A stretch of 13,974 nucleotides of DNA from Bacteroidales bacterium UBA1197 (GCA_002309995.1 DBYB01000018.1:23604-37577), one strand, 5' to 3'; shown: positions 1-7,097, counted from the stretch's first letter. Notes: a model not told the origin generated them from the sequence alone. Numbers and translations: made by a program.

Positions 1-43
1 CTCTCAGCCTCTCTCAATCACGTCGCGCCTCACCGTCCACCTC

Positions 44-64
44 ATTCCGGGCTTGACCCGGAAT
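44..64. repeat. REP-like palindrome, CCGGAAT type
   Basis: ATTCCGGG and CCCGGAAT form a perfect 8-bp stem around the 5-nt loop CTTGA. From general knowledge, close variants of this palindrome occur as dispersed intergenic repeats in many bacterial genomes, so it is probably one copy of a repetitive element and not a gene-specific signal. Only one copy is present in this window, so its repetitive nature here is inferred. Confidence 0.5.
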
Positions 65-79
65 CTCCTCACTGATGCA

Positions 80-165
80 TCCACAAAATAGGCGTTATTT
101 GTGGACGAACGGGCGAAATTGGCTGGTTTTTCCACAAAACAAGCCGTTTTTGTGGAGGAAAAGGC
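80..165. repeat. Two tandem 35-bp hairpin-forming repeat units
   Basis: Unit 1 (80-114) and unit 2 (131-165) both start TCCACAAAA and contain TTTGTGGA about 20 nt in. By hand alignment they match at 27 of 35 positions. Each can fold on itself, pairing CCACAAA with TTTGTGG. The units start 51 bp apart, with a 16-bp AT-rich spacer between them. This looks like a small dispersed palindromic repeat family. Two imperfect units are too few and too divergent for a CRISPR array. Function is unknown. Confidence 0.55.
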
Positions 166-207
166 AAAAAAAGAAAGTGACTGCCAGTATTTCGACTTGA
201 CAGTCAC
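166..207 (-). terminator. Rho-independent terminator for the gcv/SDR gene run
   Basis: Read on the minus strand, GTGACTGTCA (207-198) pairs with TGGCAGTCAC (186-177) in a 10-bp stem with one G-U pair and an 11-nt loop. It is followed directly by the U-rich run UUUCUUUUUUU (176-166). This is the classic intrinsic-terminator layout. It lies about 140 nt downstream of the SDR stop codon with no gene between, so it most likely ends the transcript that begins near the 154-aa gene or gcvT. Stem and tract are visible directly; activity is inferred. Confidence 0.7.
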
Positions 208-269
208 CTTAATTCAGTTATTCTTGATTATCTCCCGGTTCCGGAGGCAGAAGGCCGACACAGGGGGTG

Positions 270-316
270 ACGGGGGGATTCCCCCCGTGCCCCTGGGGGC
301 AGCAGCGGAGCTGCGG
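270..316. repeat. GC-rich hairpin cluster
   Basis: Three palindromes lie back to back. ACGGGGGG/CCCCCCGT (270-288) is a perfect 8-bp stem with an ATT loop. GCCCCTGGGGGC follows at 289-300. GCAGC/GCTGC (299-314) has a 6-nt loop. The composition contrasts with the AT-rich DNA to its left. It resembles the C-run and G-run hairpins inside the gcvPB insert, so both may belong to the same class of interspersed repeat, but I cannot align them convincingly. It sits between the SDR gene and its terminator. Confidence 0.45.
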
Positions 317-321
317 GGGTT

Positions 322-371
322 GGAAGTTATACCTGCATCGACGACGAAGTCTAGATGCAGGTATAACCTCC
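322..371 (-). other. Inverted repeat spanning the SDR stop codon
   Basis: On the minus strand the last SDR codons (GGAGG then TTATACCTGCATC, 371-354) pair with a copy in opposite orientation just downstream (GATGCAGGTATAAC then TTCC, 339-322). The stem is 18 bp with one G-U pair, and the TAG stop falls at the start of the 14-nt loop. No U-tract follows, so it is not a canonical intrinsic terminator. It could protect the mRNA 3' end or slow ribosomes at termination. The distal arm looks like an inverted duplication of the gene's own end. Confidence 0.6.
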
Positions 372-1121
372 GTCGACGGCGATGTTCTGGCCGTTGACGT
401 AGGTGCTGGCGGGGGAGGCGAGGAAGAGGGCACAGGTGTCGAGTTCGCCGCTCTTGCCGTAACGGGCCATAGGGATGCTCTGCTTTGCGATAGCCTGGAA
501 GTAGTCGCTGTCCAGGGTAGCGGTGGTGAGGTCGGTGTAGAAGTAACCAGGGCAAATGCTGTTGACGGTGATGCCGTACTTGCCCCACTCGGCTGCGAGT
601 GCGCGGGTCAGGTTGACCACGCCGCCCTTGGCTGCGTGATAGGGAGAGCTGCCGCAGATGAGGTTGCCCACCAGGCCATACATGGAAGCGATGTTGATGA
701 TGCGTCCGTAACCGGCCTTGATCATCTCCTTGCCGAATTCACGGGCACATACGAAGGTTCCGAACAGGTCGATCTGCAGCTCGTGCTTGAACTGTTCGTC
801 GGTAATCTCCTCAGCGGGAGCAACTGCGCCGGTGCCGGCGTTGTTCATAAGGATATCGACGCGGCCGAACTTATCCATAGTGGCGGCAACGGCGGCCTTG
901 ACTCTCTCAGTGTCGGTAATATCGCAGGCGAAAGGAAGAACCTCAACGCCGAATTCTTCGTGAATAGACTTAGCGTTCTCTTCGAGAAGGTTCATACGCC
1001 TGGCGAGGAGCACGAGGTTTGCGCCCTGGCTTGCGAATGCCTTGGCCATCTGGAGGCCGAGTCCTGTGGAAGCACCGGTAACAACTGCAACACGACCGGT
1101 AAGATCAAAGTAATTCTTCAT
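351..1121 (-). CDS. SDR family NAD(P)-dependent oxidoreductase
   Basis: This 256-aa protein is a classical short-chain dehydrogenase/reductase, a cytoplasmic Rossmann-fold enzyme that oxidises or reduces an alcohol/ketone pair with NAD(P). The cofactor glycine motif TGASTGLG is at residues 15-22, NNAG at 93-96, the catalytic serine in IASMYGL at about 146, and the YxxxK pair at Y161/K165. The C-terminal NGQNIAVDGGYTCI is the usual SDR ending, and the length is typical. The overall pattern resembles the gluconate 5-dehydrogenase and 3-oxoacyl-ACP reductase branches, but substrate cannot be assigned from sequence alone. It is the last gene of the minus-strand run, 22 bp after the phosphoesterase, with no promoter of its own visible. 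Its 3' end forms one arm of a long hairpin. Confidence 0.93.
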   Translation of the reverse strand: MKNYFDLTGRVAVVTGASTGLGLQMAKAFASQGANLVLLARRMNLLEENAKSIHEEFGVEVLPFACDITDTERVKAAVAATMDKFGRVDILMNNAGTGAVAPAEEITDEQFKHELQIDLFGTFVCAREFGKEMIKAGYGRIINIASMYGLVGNLICGSSPYHAAKGGVVNLTRALAAEWGKYGITVNSICPGYFYTDLTTATLDSDYFQAIAKQSIPMARYGKSGELDTCALFLASPASTYVNGQNIAVDGGYTCI

Positions 1122-1143
1122 GATTTGTGTTAGTAAATAAAGG

Positions 1144-2772
1144 TTATTGAATGTCTTTGTTGAAAGTCTTGGGACGGATCAGTGTCTCCTCGTGGAGCAC
1201 CTTTCCGGAAGCGTCCGTTACCCGTATGGTCACGGGAGCCGTTGCCGTGGACGCGGTGGCAACGAAACTGTGGGGCGTCTTGCGGTCCTTCATAGCCGAC
1301 TTCGACGCCTTGCTGTCTGCGGTAAGTTTGGGAGTGATATAGGTAATCACGTACAGCGGCTCGTCCAGCTTGGATTTCTTCACCGCCAGAGGTTTGCCGT
1401 TCTCGAACATCTCCACTTTCTGCCCGGGAGCATAACCCCAGTAGTTCACGTATATCATATTCCTGAACGCCGGATCGGCATACCAGCTGCGCTCGGGATA
1501 CAGTTTATGGAAGATGCGGCACTGAGGGTCGTTGCGGTAGAACTCCCCTACCTTGTTTATGTCGTACACACGCATCATCGCGGGGCTGCCGTTCACGGCC
1601 ACATAGCGGGGCGCCGGTTCGGCCGCACTGCAGTCCAGCACGTTGAAGGACTGGTTGCAGGAATCGGAACCGATGGGCTGATACCCCTCGGGGTTCTGCC
1701 ACATACTGCCGGAAGTTGCGCCGAAGATGAACTGCCGCATACGCGTGTACTGCTGCATATCGGTGTTTATGTGCTTGTGCGTGTGCCCGGAGAAAACATA
1801 CACCATCGGGAAGCCCGTGAACGCCTCATATAGCTTTTCGGTTTCGCCGGGCAGGAGCTCCTCAGCGTGATATGCCCCGTTCACCAGAGGTACGTGGGTG
1901 CAGAGGAACACGCGGGTGTCGCGGCTTACGTATTTGAGATCCTCCTTCAGCCAGGCCAGGTCCTTGTCGAGTATGCGGCACTCGTAGTTGCGCTGGCCGT
2001 TGATGTTCTTGTGCCTTGCGTCGGGCGCCCCCTCATTGAGGTACACCACCGTATCCATAAATATCCAGTGGTCCTTTCCGATGTTGACCGAGTAGCAGGC
2101 CGGACCCCAGGTGTGCCTGTAGTTCCAGGCCGACACGAAGTCGGTGGCCTCGCCGAGCCCCGTTATCGCACCATCATTGTCGTGGTTGCCGGTAACGGAA
2201 TATATCGGAGTGGGATAGCCAAGGCCGGCCAGATACTGCTCGGCGGCATATTCGTTCAGGCCGAAGTCGTACCAATAGCGGTCGTGGGAGAAATCGCCCA
2301 GGTTAATTGTGTACACGGGCCCCTTGGCCGCAGCGGCCTCATACTCGCCGCGTATCACGGGAAGCACCGTATCCTCGAAGGTCTGCAGGTCCTTTCTGGA
2401 GGGGTCGCCGGCAAAATGGCAGTCGGTGATGAATATCACGCTGTAAGCATCCTGCGGCTCGGCGGTGAGCCTGAAGTCGTGCACTTCCCTCTTGCCGGGG
2501 GCATTGGTGAGCAGCTGCCAGAAACCGGGGCGCACCGCATCGATCATCTCCGCCCTGTAGCCGGACGGGGTGGTGATGAAGACCACGCTGTCGGCCTTGT
2601 CGGTGACCATCTTATAGCGACCGCGGGAGTTGGTAAGCACTATCTGGCGGCCGTCGGACACCTGCACGCCGGCAAGCGGCTTGCCGTCTGCGGTCACCTT
2701 GCCCTTGACCACGCCGGCCTGTGCAAAAACGGGAAGCAGCATCACGGCTGCGGCAAGTATCAATCCTCTCAT
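1144..2772 (-). CDS. Secreted calcineurin-like phosphoesterase, three-domain
   Basis: A 542-aa protein with a clear signal peptide (MRGLILAAAVMLLPVFAQA, cut before G20), so it should act in the periplasm or outside the cell. Residues about 21-100 form a small carboxypeptidase-regulatory-like beta domain (VKGKVTADGKPLAGVQVSDG). Next comes the metallophosphoesterase core with its metal ligands: TDCH (D117, H119), NLGD (D160), GNHD (N196, H197), CTHVP (H293) and SGHTH (H330, H332). A C-terminal beta domain follows, matching the metallophos N / metallophos / metallophos C layout common in Bacteroidota. Substrate is unknown; phosphodiesters or phosphomonoesters are possible. The start at 2772 is chosen because it gives the signal peptide and overlaps the gcvPB stop as ATGA. 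The frame stays open farther upstream only as a shadow of gcvPB. A link to glycine metabolism is not obvious. Confidence 0.92.
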   Translation of the reverse strand: MRGLILAAAVMLLPVFAQAGVVKGKVTADGKPLAGVQVSDGRQIVLTNSRGRYKMVTDKADSVVFITTPSGYRAEMIDAVRPGFWQLLTNAPGKREVHDFRLTAEPQDAYSVIFITDCHFAGDPSRKDLQTFEDTVLPVIRGEYEAAAAKGPVYTINLGDFSHDRYWYDFGLNEYAAEQYLAGLGYPTPIYSVTGNHDNDGAITGLGEATDFVSAWNYRHTWGPACYSVNIGKDHWIFMDTVVYLNEGAPDARHKNINGQRNYECRILDKDLAWLKEDLKYVSRDTRVFLCTHVPLVNGAYHAEELLPGETEKLYEAFTGFPMVYVFSGHTHKHINTDMQQYTRMRQFIFGATSGSMWQNPEGYQPIGSDSCNQSFNVLDCSAAEPAPRYVAVNGSPAMMRVYDINKVGEFYRNDPQCRIFHKLYPERSWYADPAFRNMIYVNYWGYAPGQKVEMFENGKPLAVKKSKLDEPLYVITYITPKLTADSKASKSAMKDRKTPHSFVATASTATAPVTIRVTDASGKVLHEETLIRPKTFNKDIQ

Positions 2773-4307
2773 TGCTCTGCGTACTTGAGAATCGGCTGGC
2801 GGGCGGCAGCAGTCTCGTCGGGACGGCCTATGGGGGTGTTGTGCGGAGCGCCGTGCAGCAGCTCCGGATCCTCGGCGGCCTCGCGGGCGATGGTCCGCAT
2901 CACCTCGATGAAGCCGTCGATGGTCTCCAGCGATTCGGTCTCGGTGGGCTCTATCATTATAGCCTGATGGAAGAGCAGCGGAAAGTAGATGGTGGGAGCG
3001 TGGAAGCCGTAGTCGAGCAGGCGCTTGGCCACGTCCAGGGTGCTCACGCCGTTGTCCACCGCAATACCGTCGAACACAAATTCGTGCTTGCAGACAGTCG
3101 GTATGGGCAGTTTGTAGCAGTCCTTGAGGCTCTCCTTGATATAATTGGCCGACAGGGTTGCCAGCGGGCCGGCCATCTTGACGTTCTCGCGACCGAGCGT
3201 AAGTATGTAAGCGCATGCGCGGAGGATGATGCCGAAGTTGCCGTGGAAGCCGCTGGTACGCGGGATGTCGAGGAACGGAACGATGCGCTCCGCAACTCCG
3301 ACGGGACCGCTGCCGGGACCTCCGCCGCCGTGAGGGGTGGAGAAGGTCTTGTGGAGATTGAGATGCATGATGTCGAATCCCATATCGCCGGGGCGCACGA
3401 CTCCCAGGAGGGGGTTCATATTGGCGCCGTCGTAATAAAGGAGGCCGCCGCATTCGTGCACGAGCGCGGCTATTTCCTTGATATCACGCTCGAAAAGTCC
3501 CAGGGTATTGGGGTTGGTCATCATAATGCCGGCGATGTCGGGGCCGAGGAGGGGCTTGAGGTCCTCCACGTCCACGAGTCCGTCGGGGCGGGATTTCACG
3601 ACCACTATGTCGAGTCCGCAGACGGCGGCGCTGGCGGGATTGGTGCCGTGGGCGCTGTCGGGGACGATGACCTTCGTGCGGGCGAGGTCTCCCCTGCTCA
3701 TATGGTACTCGCGCATCAGCATAAGGCCGGTGAGCTCTCCGTGGGCGCCGGCGCAGGGCAGGAAGGTGAAGTGCTTCATACCCGTTATCTCGGCGAGAGC
3801 CTTGTCCATAAAGTCATAGACGGCACGGACGCCCTTCACGGTCTCTTCCGGCTGCAGCGGATGGATGCCGTCGAACTGCGATACAATCTCTTCGTTGATC
3901 TTGGGATTGTACTTCATAGTGCAGGACCCGAGCGGATAGAAGCCCGTATCCACACCGAAGTTCATCTGACTGAGGTTGGTATAATGCCTTACAACATCAG
4001 GTTCGCTGACCGATGGCAGATTAAGTGGCGCGGTGCGCCACACACTTCCATCGGCAGAACTACCCACCCCCTGCACCCCCTCAAGGGGGATGGCCGGATG
4101 TCCGCTTCCGCGGACCGGCAGCACCTCCGAACTAACGGTCGATGATTTTTCTGAAGAAAGCGTCCCCGCACTACAAAGGTCCCCACTCTCCCTTGCCGAG
4201 GGCGGCAAACTCCATCGGGTCTGGCTGCCGCAAGAAGAATCCGGCAACGAGTACCCGCATCTCCCGGGTTTCGAGAGTTCGAATATCAGTTTGTCGTAGT
4301 ACTTCAT
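2769..4307 (-). CDS. gcvPB: Glycine dehydrogenase (decarboxylating) subunit 2, with N-terminal insert
   Basis: This is the PLP-carrying half of the two-subunit P-protein. It decarboxylates glycine and passes the aminomethyl group to lipoyl-GcvH. Family signatures are intact: YDKLIFELSKPGR at the N-terminus, DTGFYPLGSCTMKYNPK (120-136), DSAHGTNPASA, and the PLP lysine K320 in LNLHKTFSTPHGG. The start is firm: AGGAGG (4315-4320) lies 7 nt before the ATG, and the TGA of gcvPA overlaps it. At 512 aa it is longer than usual. Between GYSLPD (residue 23) and PLNLPSVSEPD (from 94) sit about 70 residues where relatives have roughly 20. That stretch is low-complexity, Ser/Gly-rich and full of hairpins at DNA level, but in frame and free of stops. 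The gene is probably functional if the linker loop tolerates the insert. Confidence 0.94.
   Translation of the reverse strand: MKYYDKLIFELSKPGRCGYSLPDSSCGSQTRWSLPPSARESGDLCSAGTLSSEKSSTVSSEVLPVRGSGHPAIPLEGVQGVGSSADGSVWRTAPLNLPSVSEPDVVRHYTNLSQMNFGVDTGFYPLGSCTMKYNPKINEEIVSQFDGIHPLQPEETVKGVRAVYDFMDKALAEITGMKHFTFLPCAGAHGELTGLMLMREYHMSRGDLARTKVIVPDSAHGTNPASAAVCGLDIVVVKSRPDGLVDVEDLKPLLGPDIAGIMMTNPNTLGLFERDIKEIAALVHECGGLLYYDGANMNPLLGVVRPGDMGFDIMHLNLHKTFSTPHGGGGPGSGPVGVAERIVPFLDIPRTSGFHGNFGIILRACAYILTLGRENVKMAGPLATLSANYIKESLKDCYKLPIPTVCKHEFVFDGIAVDNGVSTLDVAKRLLDYGFHAPTIYFPLLFHQAIMIEPTETESLETIDGFIEVMRTIAREAAEDPELLHGAPHNTPIGRPDETAAARQPILKYAEQ
4025..4240 (-). repeat. In-frame palindromic insert within gcvPB
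   Basis: This stretch encodes about residues 24-92 of GcvPB, where the family normally has a short linker. It contains several perfect hairpins: GTGGCGC-GGT-GCGCCAC (4025-4041), CCCCC-TCAA-GGGGG (4076-4089), GTCCGC-TTCC-GCGGAC (4100-4115) and TTGCCG-AGGG-CGGCAA (4193-4208). The codons used (AGT, TCT, TGT, GGG) differ from the rest of the gene. The motif ACTCCATCGG near 4209 and ACTTCCATCGG near 4045 could be remnants of a direct repeat but may be chance. Exact borders are uncertain by 10-20 bp. I read it as an interspersed palindromic element that inserted in frame, comparable in principle to Rickettsia palindromic elements. Confidence 0.65.
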
Positions 4308-5617
4308 AGCGCGGCCTCCTTTACGACTTTAACGAGCTGGTCGATCTCCTCGATGGTGCGGCGTTCGGTGACGCAGAAGGTCACATAACCCTCTTCCGTT
4401 TCCAGCGCACCGAAGAATCCGGCGTCGAGCAGGGCCTGCTGGAGCTTCTTCACGTCGCATAGCGGCTTGAGGGCGAACTCCTTGAGGAACTCGCGGCCCT
4501 CGAACGGATCCGAGAACTTGCCGGTGGCAAGCAGGGCATCGTGCAGGTAGTGAGAGCGCTCGTAGCAGATCTCATTGACCTTGCGCATACCCTCAGGGCC
4601 CATAAGGGACAAGTAAACGGTGCACCAGAGAGCCAGTAGCGACTCGTTGGAGCATATGTTGGAAGTGGCCTTCTCGCGGCGTATATGCTGCTCGCGGGCC
4701 TGGAGGGTGAGCACGAAAGCGCGACGGCCCTCGGCATCAGCAGTCTGCCCCACTATGCGGCCGGGCAACTTGCGCATCCACTCGTTCTTGCAGGCCATAA
4801 AGCCAACATACGGGCCTCCGTAGCAGAGAGGTATGCCCAGGCTCTGGCCGTCGCCCACGGCAATGTCGGCTCTCCATTCGGCGGGAGTCTTCACCACGGC
4901 GAGGGCGGAAGGGTCGCAGTATTCGACCAGAAGGGCTCCGGCTCCGTGAACCAGATCGGCGAGGCCGAGATGACTCTCGATGATTCCGAAGCGGTTGATA
5001 GACGGAACGATGACGCCGGCGAGGTCGAGCGTGCCTTCAGCCACCGCCTCGTGGACCTCATCCGTAACAACCAGGTTGATGCCGGAATACTTGGCATAAG
5101 TCCCGAGAACGGCTATAACATTAGGCAGCAGGCGCGCAGACGCGACAACGGTGTTACGCTTGCGGGTGCAGGCGATGCACATACGCATTGCCTCGGCGGC
5201 GGCGGTGGGACCGTCGTACATCGAAGCGTTGGAAACGTCCATACCGGTGAGACGGCATATCATCGTCTGCCACTCGAAGATGTAGCGCAGCGTGCCCTGA
5301 GATATCTCGCACTGATAGGGAGTATAGGCCGTCAGAAATTCGGAACGCGATGTGATATAAGGGATTACGGACGGAGTGTAGTGATCGTAAGCTCCGGCTC
5401 CGGCGAACACCTTCAGGCTGGTGTTCATCCCGGCCATACGCTTGAACCAGGCCCGGACTTCCTCCTCGCACATTGCTGACGGCAGGTCGTATTCGCGCTT
5501 GTGGACGAACTCTGCCGGCACGTCGGAGTAAAGGTCATCCAGGGACTGCACGCCGATACGGTCCAGCATAGTCCGGATGTCCTCCTCAGTGTGGGGGAAA
5601 TATGAAAAGGGTCTCAT
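4304..5617 (-). CDS. gcvPA: Glycine dehydrogenase (decarboxylating) subunit 1
   Basis: The 437-aa non-PLP half of the two-subunit P-protein, which pairs with GcvPB in an alpha2beta2 enzyme. It begins RPFSYFPHTEEDIRTMLDRIGV and contains the family stretches AGAYDHYTPSVI, YTPYQCEISQGTLRYIFEWQ and NASMYDGPTAAAEAM, with a typical C-terminal EEIDQLVKVVKEA. Length matches the family. The frame extends 29 codons upstream of 5617, but that part overlaps gcvH out of frame. The ATG at 5617, two bases after the gcvH stop, gives the family N-terminus. Its TGA overlaps the gcvPB ATG, so the two subunits should be translated together in equal amounts. Confidence 0.95.
   Translation of the reverse strand: MRPFSYFPHTEEDIRTMLDRIGVQSLDDLYSDVPAEFVHKREYDLPSAMCEEEVRAWFKRMAGMNTSLKVFAGAGAYDHYTPSVIPYITSRSEFLTAYTPYQCEISQGTLRYIFEWQTMICRLTGMDVSNASMYDGPTAAAEAMRMCIACTRKRNTVVASARLLPNVIAVLGTYAKYSGINLVVTDEVHEAVAEGTLDLAGVIVPSINRFGIIESHLGLADLVHGAGALLVEYCDPSALAVVKTPAEWRADIAVGDGQSLGIPLCYGGPYVGFMACKNEWMRKLPGRIVGQTADAEGRRAFVLTLQAREQHIRREKATSNICSNESLLALWCTVYLSLMGPEGMRKVNEICYERSHYLHDALLATGKFSDPFEGREFLKEFALKPLCDVKKLQQALLDAGFFGALETEEGYVTFCVTERRTIEEIDQLVKVVKEAAL
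4315..4320 (-). promoter_or_regulatory. Strong Shine-Dalgarno site of gcvPB
   Basis: AGGAGG, preceded by AA, lies on the minus strand 7 nt before the gcvPB ATG. It is one of the best ribosome-binding sites in the window, where most starts have weak ones. It fixes the gcvPB start upstream of the insert, so the inserted codons must be translated. Confidence 0.7.
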
Positions 5618-5619
5618 CT

Positions 5620-5997
5620 CTACTTGGCGATGGCTGAATAACCGGCGGCGTCCAGCAGGGCGTCGAGTTCCGACTCGTCGCTGATCTTCACCTTGATGAT
5701 CCAAGCTCCGTAGGCATCCTCGTTCACCTTCTCGGGAGCGGCCTCGAGTTCGGAATTCACCTCGACGATTTCTCCGCTGACGGGGCTGTAAAGTTCGCTT
5801 GAAGCCTTAACGCTCTCGAGAGCGCCGAATTCCTCACCGGCGGCCACTTCGTCACCCTCGGAAGGGAGGTCAACATAAGTGATGTCGCCCATTTCCGCCT
5901 GGGCGAAATCGGTTACGCCTATGACGGCAATGCCGTCTTCAAGTTTTACCCATTCGTGTGACTCGCTGTAGAGGAGTCCTTCGATGATCTTGCTCAT
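5620..5997 (-). CDS. gcvH: Glycine cleavage system H protein
   Basis: A 125-aa lipoyl carrier that shuttles the aminomethyl intermediate between P- and T-proteins. It starts with the family motif SESHEWVKLEDGIAVIGVTD and has the lipoylation site ESVKASSELYSPVSGE with K64 as the predicted lipoyl-lysine. Length and hairpin-like barrel spacing are normal. The start at 5997 overlaps the gcvT stop as ATGA, suggesting translational coupling. A lipoate ligase is encoded two genes upstream and is a likely modifier. Confidence 0.96.
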   Translation of the reverse strand: MSKIIEGLLYSESHEWVKLEDGIAVIGVTDFAQAEMGDITYVDLPSEGDEVAAGEEFGALESVKASSELYSPVSGEIVEVNSELEAAPEKVNEDAYGAWIIKVKISDESELDALLDAAGYSAIAK

Positions 5998-7097
5998 TTC
6001 TTATAATTGGTTTTGTAGAATCTTTTCTTAACGACTTCGCCGGGAAATACGCGCTTGCGTATGCGGATGAACAGAGGGGTGCCGAGGGCCGAATACGCGC
6101 TGTCCACGAGGGCGAAGCAGATACTCTTGTCGAGGGAGATGGAATGATATCCGGTAGTAACGACGCCGACGGGTGTTTCATCTTCCAGCTCTACGGGATA
6201 ACCGGCACGCGGTATTGCATTGTCTTTCAGTTCAATACCCACCAGCTTGCGGGCCACGCCATTAGCCTTCTGCTCAACCAGGGCGTCCTTGCCGATGAAT
6301 TCAGGCTTGTCCAGCTTGCAGAACATCGAGAGGCCGGCCATAACGGGGCTGATTTCCGGGCTAAGCTCGTCGCCGTATAGGGGCAGGCCAGCCTCGAAAC
6401 GCAGGGTGTCGCGGCAGCCGAGGCCGCATGGCTTGATGCCGTCTTCCAGGAGGGCCTCCCACATATCCTTGATGTTCGCGGGAGCGGCGTAAATCTCGAA
6501 TCCGTCCTCGCCTGTATATCCGGTACGGCTCACGATGATGCGGCCGCCGTCTTCGTCTTCCAGGTCGTAGAAGGTATAGAATTCAAGTTCACGGAGCTCC
6601 TCGATGCCGAAGTAGCGCACGAGGGCGTCCTCGGACTGAGGCCCCTGGAGTGCGATCTGGCCCCAGGACTCGGAATCGTTGAAAATCTCCACCTGATAGC
6701 CGTCGGCGTTGTCCAGCATCCACTTGTAGTCCTTCTCGATGTTGGCGGCGTTGACCACCAGAAGGAATCCGCTTTCGAACTCCTTGTAAACCAGAAGGTC
6801 GTCCACCACGCCGCCGTCGGGGCAGCACATCATTCCATAGAGGATATGGCCGGGTCCGAGGCCCCGTACGTCGTTTGTAAATATGTGGTTCACAAAAGTT
6901 TCCGCATCAGGGCCGTCGATGAAGATCTCGCCCATATGGGAAACGTCGAACATACCTGCGGCTGTCCGTACGGCATTGTGTTCGTCAATGATGCCTGAAT
7001 ACTGTATTGGCATATCGAAGCCTGCGAAGGGGCTCATTTTGGCCCCGAGTGCGACGTGCTCGTCGTGCAGGCAAGTGTGTTTTAATTCGTGGTCCAT
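5994..7097 (-). CDS. gcvT: Aminomethyltransferase (glycine cleavage T protein)
   Basis: This 367-aa tetrahydrofolate-dependent enzyme releases ammonia from aminomethyl-GcvH and forms 5,10-methylene-THF. Family landmarks are PFAGFDMPIQYSGIIDEH (25-40), MFDVSHMGEI, the active-site region GGVVDDLLVYK with the conserved aspartates D99/D100, and the C-terminal barrel motifs SRTGYTGEDGFEIY and GCRDTLRFEAGLPLYG. The length is normal. The ATG at 7097 is only 7 nt after a good TAnnTTTG promoter element, so this gene may have its own, nearly leaderless transcript in addition to read-through from lplA. Confidence 0.96.
   Translation of the reverse strand: MDHELKHTCLHDEHVALGAKMSPFAGFDMPIQYSGIIDEHNAVRTAAGMFDVSHMGEIFIDGPDAETFVNHIFTNDVRGLGPGHILYGMMCCPDGGVVDDLLVYKEFESGFLLVVNAANIEKDYKWMLDNADGYQVEIFNDSESWGQIALQGPQSEDALVRYFGIEELRELEFYTFYDLEDEDGGRIIVSRTGYTGEDGFEIYAAPANIKDMWEALLEDGIKPCGLGCRDTLRFEAGLPLYGDELSPEISPVMAGLSMFCKLDKPEFIGKDALVEQKANGVARKLVGIELKDNAIPRAGYPVELEDETPVGVVTTGYHSISLDKSICFALVDSAYSALGTPLFIRIRKRVFPGEVVKKRFYKTNYKK

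Larger units (their letters stand above)
1..350. other. Non-coding region with repeats and hairpins
   Basis: I see no convincing gene here. The short open frames across it have low-complexity, repeat-derived translations and match no family I know. It holds, left to right, a CCGGAAT-type palindrome (44-64), two related 35-bp hairpin units (80-114 and 131-165), a minus-strand terminator (166-207), a GC-rich hairpin cluster (about 270-316) and the distal arm of a hairpin that begins inside the SDR gene. It lies downstream of the long minus-strand gene run, so it is a 3' intergenic space. What is left of position 1 is unknown. Confidence 0.75.

Noticed and set aside
80..165. Possible CRISPR array
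   Set aside because: Only two imperfect units that differ at 8 of 35 positions, with a 16-bp spacer and no cas genes nearby.
4..207. A 67-aa minus-strand open frame at the left edge
   Set aside because: Its sequence is just the translated hairpin repeats and the terminator; no start signal and no family resemblance.
267..1133. Long plus-strand open frame opposite the SDR gene
   Set aside because: The minus strand has a full SDR with all catalytic motifs; the plus-strand frame is a shadow caused by G+C-rich codons.
2773..3453. Upstream extension of the phosphoesterase frame
   Set aside because: The extension overlaps gcvPB out of frame and is Arg/Pro-rich; the start at 2772 gives a clean signal peptide.
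1867..4145. Long plus-strand open frames opposite the phosphoesterase and gcvPB
   Set aside because: No recognisable domain, and they lie antisense to strongly supported genes.
4020..4245. gcvPB as a pseudogene or frameshifted gene
   Set aside because: The frame is continuous through the insert, the start has a strong ribosome-binding site, and all catalytic motifs downstream are intact.
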